A stretch of DNA of 64,000 nt from Melanocharis versteri (taxonomy: Eukaryota; Chordata; Aves; Passeriformes; Melanocharitidae). The position numbers were made by a program, and so were the translations under genes. The notes beneath the pieces were generated by a model. It saw nothing but the letters and a program-made list of their open reading frames with translations, was not told the origin of the DNA and ran no database searches. Below are positions 40,576-50,400 of this stretch, in pieces. The stretch is taken from the NCBI GenBank assembly GCA_013397845.1, contig VZTG01000079.1, positions 981,091 through 1,045,090 of the forward strand, given 5' to 3'. Within the stretch, counting starts at the first letter, position 1. Each line of letters starts with the position of its first letter.

Positions 40576-40772
40576 NNNNNNNNNNNNNNNNNNNNNNNNN
40601 NNNNNNNNNNNNNNNNNNNNNNNNNNNNNNNNNNNNNNNNNNNNNNNNNNNNNNNNNNNNNNNNNNNNNNNNNNNNNNNNNNNNNNNNNNNNNNNNNNNN
40701 NNNNNNNNNNNNNNNNNNNNNNNNNNNNNNNNNNNNNNNNNNNNNNNNNNNNNNNNNNNNNNNNNNNNNNNN
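40576..40772. other. Assembly gap (197 N) inside the CpG island
   Basis: The gap falls in the most GC-rich part of the window, where short-read assemblies often fail. The real length and content are unknown, and the start codon or transcription start of the island's gene may lie in it. Confidence 0.98.
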
Positions 40773-40787
40773 GGGGCAAAGCCACTG

Positions 40788-40845
40788 CCCGCCCCGCCCC
40801 GCCCCGCCTGGTCCCGTCGCGCCCGTCCCGTCCCGTCCCGTCCCG
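40788..40845. repeat. GC-box / GTCCC short tandem repeats
   Basis: Three overlapping GCCCC units (Sp1/KLF-type GC boxes) are followed by a run of GTCCC pentamers at 40811-40845. The complementary strand is a series of G3-G4 runs, which could fold as a quadruplex. The repeat abuts the assembly gap and probably helped cause it. Confidence 0.85.
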
Positions 40846-40945
40846 CGGGGAGAAGCGCTCCGTGCGGGGCTCCGCGACCGCCCCCGCCCTGCCGCGCTCG
40901 GGTTACCCTCCGCCTGCGAGCCTCTCCTGTTACGATGCCCGCGGC

Positions 40946-40968
40946 GGGCGGGAGGGGAGGGAGCCGGG
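40946..40968 (+). promoter_or_regulatory. G-quadruplex-forming motif
   Basis: Five G runs (GGG, GGG, GGGG, GGG, GGG) are separated by loops of 1, 1, 1 and 4 bases. This meets the standard G3+N1-7 quadruplex pattern with very short loops. It lies within the CpG island. Formation in cells is an inference. Confidence 0.75.
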
Positions 40969-41157
40969 CCCGGGGGGGCCGAGCCCCGTCGGGAAGGAAA
41001 GGAACGCGGCCCCGCGGCTCGCCTCCGGGGAGTGCGCAGGGCGGGAGCTTCACCGCCAGCTCCGGGGGTTTCCAAGTCGAGGGTTTCGGGCTGTTTTCTT
41101 TTTGTTTGGTTTTGGTTTGATTTTCTTTCTTTTCCCGCTTTATTGATGTGGTTTGGC

Positions 41158-41179
41158 TTTTTTTTTTTTTTTTTTTTTT
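41158..41179. repeat. Poly-T run (22 T)
   Basis: A pure T homopolymer just right of the CpG island, followed by AATAAG. Read on the minus strand it is a poly-A after ...CCACTTATT, so it could be the tail of an unrecognised minus-strand retroposed fragment. No target-site duplication was found. Confidence 0.95.
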
Positions 41180-41321
41180 AATAAGTGGTACGACTGTCCT
41201 GGGCTTCTTCAGGGTTGCCTTGAACCCAAATATGCTTGCAAGGATTCCCATTGATGTGTGAAGAAGCTCTGCCTTTTATTTTTGGTTTCAATACAAACTT
41301 AATTATCCCCTCAGCTCCTGT

Positions 41322-41392
41322 GCTGGAGATGAGGAACAGCTAACCATCTCTTTGAGCTGGAGATGGGGAACAGTTAACCCTCTCTTAGAGCT
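41322..41392. repeat. 34-bp tandem duplication (two copies)
   Basis: Copy one (41322-41355) and copy two (41356-41389) both begin GCTGGAGATG and contain GGAACAG(C/T)TAACC. They differ at only a few positions, and a third copy begins with GCT. It lies between the CpG island and the old LINE. Confidence 0.9.
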
Positions 41393-41539
41393 GCTCATGG
41401 ATTTGTAGATCTCCACTGTAATCACTGTACATCATTGCATTCCCTGGCTGAAAAGCTGTAGGTTGCTCATGGGGACCTTTGTCCACAGACTGTTCTGTAC
41501 CTCTTACCATCCCTGATGCCCTGAGCATGACCCTGATCT

Positions 41540-42470
41540 AGTAGATCTATATTTGAGTTGAAGAAATACACAGGATTTAAGATGTGATCAAACCATGGAT
41601 TCATACGGTGGCACAATGACTTTTTTCTTGACAATACTTCACGAGGAACTTCTGAGCACAGGAGGTGATGTTTCTATGGAACGGCCTGTCATAACCCTGA
41701 GATTTTACTCATGCCAGCTCAGAGCCCACCATTTTTAATGACTGTTTATCCATATGTGTCATTTTACATTCACCTATACTGGATTTCATATATTGAACAT
41801 TCAGTCTCATAATGTCCAGCTATATTTCTTCTCAATCTTTCCTGTTATTACTGTCAAATAAATACTACTGATGAACTTTGTGATTCGACTCCATTTCCAG
41901 GTAAGGCATAGGTACATTGAACAGCACGCATTGCAGCACTGACCCTTGCAGAACTTTACACCATCCAGCACCTCCCTCCATTGTGAGAACTGGTGATTTA
42001 TTCCTGTGCTTTGAATTTTATCTTCTAAGCAATTACTGAGCTATACTAGGGCTTTCCCTCTTGTTGCTTTCTCTGCTTAGTCTCCTTAAATGCCTTTGTC
42101 AAGAACCTTTTAGACACCTGGTCTGATAGGGAAATTAGATCAGCCTTATCCACGTTTTTGTTGACCTTTTCAGAGACTTCCAAAGGCTTTGTTTAAGTCA
42201 GGACTTTACTGCAGCAATGTTGACTCTTCTCAGATAGATTGCATTAGGTGTCCTTTAGTTCTAACCCAATTAGCGTCTTTGTATTTGGACAGTACAGGCA
42301 CGAGGTTTGCAAACCTTTAGCTCTCCAGTCTGTATTGAAGTTTAGCGTCACATTTTCCGCCCTCCACTCTTCAGTCGCCAATGTTTTAAATGGGAGGTTA
42401 CTTGCTGCTATTGATAATTCAGCTGCTGCATTCTCTGTTGAGAACTCAAGGACACAGATGCTCACACAGA
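41540..42470 (-). mobile_element. Ancient CR1/L3-like LINE remnant (reverse orientation)
   Basis: Although strongly diverged, the stretch follows the antisense order of ancient amniote CR1/L3-type LINEs. ATTCATACGGTGGCACAATG is followed by CAGCTCAGAGCCCACCATTT, then CCATATGTGTCATTTTACAT, CTGGATTTCATATATTGAAC and TTGAACAGCACGCATTGCAG. Next come CTCCATTGTGAGAACTGGTG and ATTTATTCCTGTGCTTTGAA, then CTTTGTCAAGAACCTTTTAG and ATGTTGACTCTTCTCAGA, and finally TTTAAATGGGAGGTTACTTG. This corresponds to the 3' half of the reverse-transcriptase ORF. It differs clearly from the younger CR1-J copy at the right end and must be far older. The left border is uncertain by about 100 bp. Confidence 0.8.
42244..42465 (-). 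pseudogene. Reverse-transcriptase remnant of the ancient LINE
   Basis: A 73-codon minus-strand open segment. Residues about 23-40 include NLPFKTLATEEWRAENVT, which matches the CR1/L3 reverse-transcriptase motif of the form NLSFK...PEDWR-ANVTPIFKKG. The EWRAENVT motif lies at about 42346-42372. After it the expected PIFKKG and DPGNYRP motifs are lost to indels. This protein-level match independently supports the nucleotide assignment. No function is expected. Confidence 0.7.
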
Positions 42471-42524
42471 GGCGTGGTTGCTACCTGAATGCTCTGTGAT
42501 AATGAAAATGCTTTATAATAAAAG

Positions 42525-42580
42525 CTAATGATATAAGGAAACTGAGGCATACATACGTAAGTGCAGACCTGTAAGCTGGT
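42525..42580 (-). repeat. Possible MIR-like SINE fragment
   Basis: AAGGAAACTGAGGCATACAT resembles the antisense MIR core (GAGGAAACTGAGGCACAGAG). The match is about 20 bp, is followed by decayed sequence, and is low in certainty. Confidence 0.38.
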
Positions 42581-45261
42581 GCTATTAATGTTAGTAAGAA
42601 GCTATCCTAATAATCAACTACGTGTGGCCACAACCCTCTTTGCAAATTTATGTGTCCGAAAGTGCACAAGAATATGGTACAGACAAAACCCCACCAAGGT
42701 CTTTGACCCAGGGAACTGTCTGCCATTCTTCCTAGTGGCAGCCATCTGTTTTCTCTTTTTCAGACTCTGTTGTAAATTCTCTGGACAAAGGATGGGCTTT
42801 TTAATGAACGTTTTTTACTTGCCACTAGCATGGGGCACAGGCAGGAGGAAGAGAGACCAGCTCTGAACAGGGGTGTTTCAGCTGCACCATATAGGAATGT
42901 CCCCAGGAATGTCTGCAATGCAGTTACCTGCCCCAAGACAGGACTCCTAGCCTTTCTCCTTCTAGGACAAGGTGCTAGAACCACAGTACATCCTTATTCA
43001 GCCTATTTGCAGAGGGCAGGCAGGGAGCAAAGGAAAGCTGCACCTGTGCATGGACATGCATTGTTGATCATGCCCACCATCCTGCCCTGCAGGCGTAAGA
43101 GTCTGTACTCTCACAGATAGGTGTGCCATCCAAATGGCAATAAGGGGATGTGCAGGAAAGAGGAAAACAAGCATGGGGGTTGCATCCTTTTTGTATGTTT
43201 CACATGTCTGACCACCCTTTATTTGGCTTTTAGGAACTTCAGCTGCTGGAAACAGAATAAGGCAGTTACCAGAAAGGAGGAAGGGAAATAAATTAGTGGC
43301 TTTTGATTGTGAAAACGTTCAGAACCATGCAGAAAGGTCTCCTCCAGGACTCAGAATCATAATTAAAATAAGCACTGTCAAGTCTCATGCTTTCTAAATG
43401 CCTCAACTTTTAGAGACTGGCAATACTGGACTGTGGAGAAAAATTTGTGGAAACCAACAATGTTACGCTGTCAAAGGGGGAATTTCAGAGCTCCTTTTCC
43501 TGGGTTCACACCTCTCTATCTTATTGTTCCAACAATTATCTTCTGTCCCTTTCCTGCTTTCTGGCCTCATACAAGATTGGAATGATGCGTATGACTGCAG
43601 CACGGATTTTCTTCCATTAGGTAAAGCAGTATCACAAATGAGACTGATGCAGTTTGTTCATGCTCTGTAATTTTTTTACAGCATTACAGAGAGCTTCAGG
43701 TAGGGGGAAGGAGCAATTAATCTTTGCCAGAGTGCAGTCTTCCCTTATTTTTAGTGTAAGGTTAAAATACCTTTACCTAAATAATGAATTGCAAGATTAA
43801 TTGATATTGTCCCAAAAACTCTGAAAGGAGGAAGAAGATAAAGATAGCTGCATTAACCAAATATTTGTCAAGAAAAATACTTATTTTTAACACTCAGATG
43901 ACAGTTCTTCACTGGTCATTCTATTTTAGGCCTGCTTTATGTGCTTGTGAACTGAAAAGGTATTATCCTCAGTATCACCTCATTCCCTCCTCCGGTGACT
44001 GATCAATTTACATCCCAAGATTGTCCTGAACGTGTTGGAAAAACTGACAAAAACAGATCCTGAGATTAGCGTGGAGTCTTGGAGAACATCAAGGAACTGC
44101 GTCTGTGTGTCTGAACTTCTGCTTGCAGGGGATTGCAAAACTGAGGGTGTTTTTCTGCATATGCAGCCTGTGGACATGAGGACTAGTGCCACCAAAGTCA
44201 GGGGTAACGGCAGATGCTCAACATCTCTGACAACTGGGCCATGTGCTTATGCGAGACCTTGATACTATACAAAAGGGCTCTTATTCCTGCTCTTTTTATC
44301 TCTGCCATATAAACTGACCTAGTTTACAATCTGCCTCTGTACAGATGTGTGCTCTTCCATGGGCAGAAAGAGGATGGAACCATTGCCAAGAGAGAGTGCC
44401 TGGAGTTAGAAAGGGCAGCTCAGAAGGGGGAGATAAAGAGAAGGAAATGAAAGACAAAGATGTTTGGAGGAGAAGAGAGGAGAGAGAAATAGGGAGAGAA
44501 AAGAGTGGAGCTGTATCAGTTTCTGCTACCTCTGGTCTATCCAGGAAACAGAGGAGTTACTCAGAGTCTTTGCTTTGGTACCCTGTCAGTATATGGGAGG
44601 CTGGTTTCAGTGAGGCAGATTTTTTTATTGTTATGCAGTGAACCTTCAAATGGAGAATAATTCAGAGAGGATACCTCTTCCTATTAGAAATTTTTTCAGG
44701 CTGCTGTTTACGGCCCAGCACACTATTCGTGTTCTCTATGAATTCTAAAAGATGCTGAGAGCAATGCAGAATAAAGAAAGGAAAGAAAATACTGTGGTAA
44801 TGATGCTGAATATGCCAGGCACTTTTATAGCATTTATTAAATGAAATGCAGTCCTGAAAGGTGATGCTTGATATGGTAGCCTCCACACTGAATTCTACCG
44901 AATATGAAAAATGAGTTTTGCTTGGGATGCAGATTTTTAAGTGTCTTAGACTGGCTGTCAGAAATTTTGTGATTGGATTAATTTTCCTTTTCTTGTGGTT
45001 CTGGTTATTTCTCTGACTGCAGAAAAACATGGAGATGAGCTGGATGAGGGAATGCACCAGCTTGTAATAATGTGTGTGAGATGAAAATGGCACTTCAGTG
45101 TATTCTCTGTGCATTTATAAAGCTAATGAATGCAGAGATCCATCAGTCAGTTAGCAGAAGAGCTGTAAGAAGTTTGGAGGTCACATTCATAAATGCTTTA
45201 TATTCAGTGCAGAGATGAAGTGTTGTGAATTACAGAGGGAGGGAGCTGCTAGTAGAGAACT
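42581..45261. other. Non-coding DNA right of the ancient LINE
   Basis: No recognisable gene. Several 70-150-codon frames occur on both strands (for example minus 44662-45114), but none matches a family. It contains the polypurine tract at 44466-44510. Confidence 0.55.
44466..44510 (+). repeat. Polypurine (GA-rich) tract
   Basis: Forty-five bases made of G and A except for two Ts, within a wider purine-rich zone from about 44420. Mirror-like GA tracts can form triplex (H-DNA). It gives rise to an Arg/Glu-rich artificial frame. Confidence 0.85.
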
Positions 45262-45350
45262 GACTGGAGATCCCTGTTCTATTCCTGTCATTGCTGTTGA
45301 CTTGTGATGTGACTGATGGCAAGTCACTTACCCTTATTTGTCTACATGAG
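45262..45350 (+). repeat. MIR-like SINE fragment
   Basis: The region shows the MIR core layout in sense orientation. GATCCCTGTTCTATTCCTGT (like GAATCCCGGCTCTGCCACT) is followed by GTGATGTGACTGATGGCAAG, then TCACTTACCCTTATTTGTCT (like TGTGACCTTGGGCAAGTCACTTAACCTCTCTGTGCCT in order). The central GGCAAGTCACTTA is well preserved. MIR-type CORE-SINEs predate the split of birds and mammals. Confidence 0.55.
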
Positions 45351-47374
45351 TTGATGAATTTTAGGATAGGGATTGCCTGTTAGTGGGAGTTGGCAAAACG
45401 TAATAGAACCTCAGCTGTGGTGGTTAGGAAGTTCAAATAGAAAAAGTTCATACATAGAATGAACTTAAAAATTCCTTTCTGAAGTTATTCACCTGACTAA
45501 CAGGCTAATTTACACACATCTATTATGTGGTGGAATAGCTTGGCAAGATCTCTATCAGCCACTTAATACATGAGTAATCTCATTGGCTTAAATGTGACTC
45601 CTTGAGTGAGTAATGTTTTGGTACTGGCTCCATAAACTGTCTGAGTCACCATCAGCTTACAAACTACGTGTGCAACCCTGCAAGCACCTACCACACAGTG
45701 TAGTGTGTTTTACTGCAAGCAATTCTGTCACAGGAGTAGTACCCAGTAGTAATTGTTTCTGTCATCTACACCCACGTGAAGAAATTACTCTGTTCTGCAG
45801 TTGAAAAACCAGCCAAGTTTCGCTGGCATTATGTTCTCTCTGATTCACGGGAACTGTTAGTTTCCCTTCACAAGAAATCCAAAGAAATATTTGGTACCTG
45901 TGCTATTGTAAGGAAAAAATCTATTTTATTGCAGCTTTCAGGAATGCCACGGCATAACCAACTCATGGATCTCCCTCCTTGCAGAAAATGCAGTCATTGC
46001 AAATCTGGAGATGTATAGTTTCACTTAAGGTTCTTTACAGTCTTGCTCCAGCTAACATTTCTGCTTTGATTCCTCCTGCCTTATCTTTGTCTCATTGTAC
46101 CCTCTTCTACAATAGCCCCTGTTTCTTTCCCCTATTGTGAGCTTTGTGACTCCTTTCAGTCTGCTCCTTTTCCTAAGGGTAGAAAAAAAATCCCATTCAG
46201 TAGTATCCCTCTTTTATTCTACAAACCCCTCTTTCAAGTCTGCTTCATCAATAACACCAACACAAGGCAGTCCTCAAGGATGTCTTCCCGTGTCCAGCTT
46301 GCCCGATTGAGCCTGATCATCCTCAGGCCAGGAAGTGTATTTCTATATATTTTTCGAATTACTGTCTCCACAGGAAGAGCCATATATATATAGCACTACT
46401 TGTTACCACAGCATTACATATTCTACATTTATATCAACTGCTGGGGCATGATAAACATGGAATACTGTACTCCAACAATTATGTACAGTTGCATATTGTT
46501 CCTGCAACAGAACAGGCACAGCAAAAAAGATTTAAAGAGCAGTCATTATTTTAGAAATAGGGAACCTCTGTAACTCTTCTATACAATACTTGAATAGCAT
46601 ATTCTCACAAAAAGCATTTGTTTGTGAACTAAAGGGCTTGATCCAAAGCCCAATGGAGACTCTTCCAATGCATTCAGTAAGCTTTGGATTAAGTCCTTCC
46701 TGAGAAACAGATGCAGGCTTTTATTCACTACCAGTGGAACAACAAAAACGACAAGACAAAGAATAAAGTTGTCTGCAGAGAATAAAGCAGTGTTGTCCTG
46801 CGACAGCTTAAATACATTAGGCTCTATAGTTAAAAGAAAGTCCTGTAGAGTTGGTCAAATTGTTTGTGTAGGCAATTCACAAAATGTACAGTTCAGAAAT
46901 GTTTAAGTATCTACACATAAGCACCCATACATAGTATATTTCATTGATTATTTAACTTTGTAGTATTTGCAGAAACTGAGTTATAACTACAAATTCCATT
47001 AGTTCAAGCAAAGATAACACAGAAATAATTTATTGCCATTAATGATCAAAACTGTGATGGAAGAAGGAGCTGGAAGTTTTTTTATGCCATAGCTCTTAGA
47101 GGGATCTGAAGTGTTTACTGAGACCTGGACTAGAGACAGGCTTTCCTTTAGTAAGTTTATCTCATTCAACATAGTGATTTCTTATCTAGGCCATGATGTT
47201 ATCCAAATGCAAGCAATAATGGGTGCTGATGTGCAGAGACCCCTCCTGCCCCTGCAGGAAAAACTGGGGCCAGAGTCACTCCAGGAAAAAGAGTCTGATA
47301 AGGGAGATAAGCAACTGTGGGAGACACAGGAGAGCAGACTAAAGTAAAAGTGACAGCAAACAAGAGGAACAATT
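45351..47374. other. Non-coding DNA
   Basis: No gene recognised. A T/C-rich zone at 46030-46260 looks like a decayed repeat but could not be assigned. It contains the palindromic element at 46634-46696. Confidence 0.55.
46634..46696. mobile_element. Palindromic MITE-like ancient repeat
   Basis: The left arm GGGCTTGATCCAAAGC and the right arm GCTTTGGATTAAGTCC are inverted copies agreeing at 14 of 16 positions around a loop of about 31 bp. The sequence GATCCAAAGCCCAATGGA resembles a widespread palindromic repeat of sauropsid genomes, in which arms reading GGCCTGATCCAAAGCCCATT face each other. The inverted repeat is seen directly; the family assignment is from memory. Confidence 0.65.
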
Positions 47375-47438
47375 AGCAGAAATTAAGCTTTAGCAGAAAC
47401 TAAGCTTTACCAGAAACTAAGCTTTAGCAGAAACTAAG
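47375..47438. repeat. 17-bp tandem repeat, about 3.8 copies
   Basis: The units are 47375-47391, 47392-47408, 47409-47425 and a partial unit from 47426. The consensus is AGCAGAAACTAAGCTTT, with single-base differences between copies, and each full unit carries a HindIII-type AAGCTT. There are no spacers, so this is a simple minisatellite. Confidence 0.95.
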
Positions 47439-50400
47439 GAGGGTGGGAACCTGGGACTTGCAGCAGAGAAAAATATGGAGAGAATGTAATCAGATGCTTT
47501 CAATAGGCCTGTGTAGATCTTGTGAAGAAATCTAGCTGTAGAGAAAGAGTGAAAACTATGTTTTTGAAACACCTGCATGGATTTATGTAGAAAGTAGAAA
47601 TTGGAAAAGAAGCCTGATTAGAATAGATTGCAGTCATAGCAAAAAAAGACTTTCCTAATGAATATGTGGAGAGAGACAGGTGGCATTTGAAAGAACTGAG
47701 GAACTGTTAGTGTCTGGGGCAAGAAAGTGTGATGAGCAGAAAAGGACACTACACAAAACTTTAACCAGGAAAGAAAAAAGAGAATGAAAAGCTGACAACT
47801 AATACTACACTAAGCTAGTTCTATAATTATTAAAAATATTAACATTTAAACTTTACCTGCTCATATTGAAATGTTCCTAGCCTTTTCAGCTCACAAGTAG
47901 CAGCCTCCAAAACAGGTCAGTTTTCTTAAATTCTGTACATCTAATTACTAGGCAAAGCCAACTCAGTAGTTACTTCTGTTCCATACGTGAACTAAATGCA
48001 GAAATGCACATTTTTTAATGACATCTTTTGCTGGAGCATTACCACAAATGTATTCTGACAGTAATGGAGAAGAGAAACCCTTTGGTTTTACTCCTACATG
48101 GGGAGCCCTGTCACCCTCCAGTGACTGAAATCCCTACTACACAGAACACCAGGGCCCTCTTCCCATACTCCTAAATTTTTCACCTTTATGTTGCTACAGT
48201 CTTAGTGAATGGTCCTGCAAATTCTCGATACCTTTCAATCTTCTGAGTTTTACACATTGAAGTGCTAATCTTCAGAAGTTAAGCTGCCTTCTCAACACAG
48301 TTTACCAAGCCCTTGCAAGATGAAAGGCTGGATGCTTATTCCTTCTAGCACTATTGCAGTGGTGTTAAATGCGTCCAACTGGAATGTGTTGTCTGCTGCA
48401 GAGTGGGTGGCAACACTAGAAATGACTGAGAAAACCAAGACTACCTAGAGATTCTCAGAAAGTCAGAGACAAGCAGATAATATTTCAAAGAAGTGGATAA
48501 TGGTTTCAAAGAAGAAATTATTTGTCTCATGACTAAGAATGTGTTTTTTCCCCTCAAATAACAGTATCACAGTTTCCTAAAGATGTGTCCTTTTCTTGAA
48601 TTAGAAAGGGAGCAGCCCAGTGACCAAACCTATGGCCAGCTGAAGGGCTGGCTGGCCCTGAATAAGCTGAGGTCTTGGCTCCACTGTGTTTTCTGATTAT
48701 CAGAAGTGCAATCAGGCAAAATGAAGCTATAAAAAGATGATACGAGAACCTGATAATAGGTCTGCTGATTAAATATACACAGCATTGTGTATGGAAATCC
48801 AGCTCTGCACTACAAAACTGATGTGCATTTTAATGTCTAACTCACTGTTGGAGCAGGCAATCTTATTTGTCTTTGAATATGGAGGTAGGGGGACATGTTT
48901 TACATAGGTGCCACAGCTTGACAGTGTTGTTACTCAACTTAGACAGTTTCCATGCATCACAAAAATAAAATTACAGTGCCAGGGATCAAACATAATGTTT
49001 GATCGCTTTGACTGACAAATCTCTGGTTTCCCTGACCAGTGTTGCCTGCCTCCATGATGATACAAAGATGCACTCGAGAGTAATTAGCAGAAATAAGTGG
49101 AAATGAGCTCTTAGCTGTGCGCCATTACATGTGGTTCAGTAACTCAGATGAATCCTCCTCTCCATCACCCAGCCCAGTTCTGCTGACTCGAGCATGAGGT
49201 GAGCTTTGGACAGCAGCAGGGATGGAGGGTGCAGCCTGGGAAAGCAGTGATGGGAACGGGCAGGAGGCAGGTGGGGGAAGCATCAGCTGCAGGAAATAAA
49301 CTATTTTGCTCTTTGAAGTTGGCTTGTACCTTGTCTTGGTGTTTTGCTGCATACTGTGTCTGAATTTCAGCAGTACCTGTTCATGGTGGGCTTAGCAGCA
49401 AGATATATCTGGAACTGCCTGAAGAGCCAGGAAGAAGGGGATGTAAGGCCATGCTTACACTTTGAAAGATGACCAGGGATTTTTCCTGTCTGGCCTCACA
49501 ATCTTCAGATAGTTATACTATTCAGAAAAAATAATCTCCATTATAAACTGATCCAAAGTCCTGAAAATATCAAAGCCTCTGTAATTTTGAGTTATCTGGA
49601 AAGTTTTCATCCACAACACATTTTTGACAGTAGGGCAAGAGGGAGGATGAGGGGAGGGGGCATATCCTACATCTGCTTGAATTTTTTGTTTGTTTGTTTA
49701 TTTTAAGCAGCTGCACAGCGAAATTAATTATTTTTTTCCATAAATTTCTGGACTCACTTAGGTTCTTTGGTGATATAATATTTTATAACACCAATGGAAA
49801 AGCAAATTAATGTTCTATATTTCTGATAAAATATGACACCAAAATATTAGCACTGCAAGAAAAATTCTTTCAGCCTACTGGTGATCTTTGTAGTGGTCCT
49901 AAAGGTTTTGTTGAAATTAGAACTTGTTCACCAAGATAATCTCTCAATCTCCTGTATAGTGGTATCACAGAAAAACCAAATGTTGTACATGTGCATCTTC
50001 CTCCTTGTTACCAGTCAGCAGCAATAATGGTGGAAATATAAAGACAACCAGCTGCAGTTTATGCTGCTCCCACACACATACACTTTTTGAGCAAAAGCTG
50101 CAAGAATGGCACAGTAATAAAGTACACGGTATTCTGAACCTGCACTCTAAAGAGAGCTGCAGGCATAACGGGATGTGTTTTGAATGCAACAATGAAGAGG
50201 CAACATTTTGCTATTTAGAAAAGAAGGAAGAAACATAAAAAACCCTCCAGGATTACTACAAACTCTGGCTTGTTCAACAATAGGTCCAATTTAGCTAGCT
50301 CAGAGCAGGTTACATGGAGTGGCTCTTAGGGAGGACTACAAATTTCCCCTCTGGTGAGGGAGAGTATTCCAAGTGTAGCATTTGTTTACTGATCCATATC

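Larger units (their letters stand above)
40420..41090. promoter_or_regulatory. CpG island, probable promoter and first exon of an unidentified gene
   Basis: GC content and CG density jump abruptly from the AT-rich surroundings, for example CCGGCCGCGGGCGCGGCGGG near 40460. The island contains repeated GC boxes (GCCCCGCCCC at 40791-40805), GTCCC repeats and a G-quadruplex motif. In vertebrates, unmethylated islands like this mark most promoters, so a transcript very probably starts here. Long frames cross it on both strands, but they run through Ns and reflect the absence of AT-rich stop codons, so they are not evidence of coding. A plus-strand ATG lies at 40935 and a minus-strand ATG near 40418. 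Neither is followed by a recognisable protein. Direction and gene identity are unknown. Confidence 0.8.

Noticed and set aside
40352..41251. 299-codon and 235-codon minus-strand frames and a 212-codon plus-strand frame across the CpG island
   Set aside because: They run through 197 Ns, and frames are open on both strands because GC-rich DNA lacks stop codons. The readable parts are low-complexity Arg/Pro/Gly/Ala with no family match.
41881..41912. Plus-strand donor-like TTTCCAG|GTAAGG near the CpG island
   Set aside because: It lies inside the ancient LINE remnant with no open frame upstream, so it is probably coincidental.
44662..45114. 150-codon minus-strand open frame
   Set aside because: It resembles no known protein, and a frame of this length can arise by chance in 64 kb of AT-rich DNA read on both strands.
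47375..47438. CRISPR-like direct repeats
   Set aside because: The 17-bp units abut without spacers in a vertebrate genome. It is a minisatellite.
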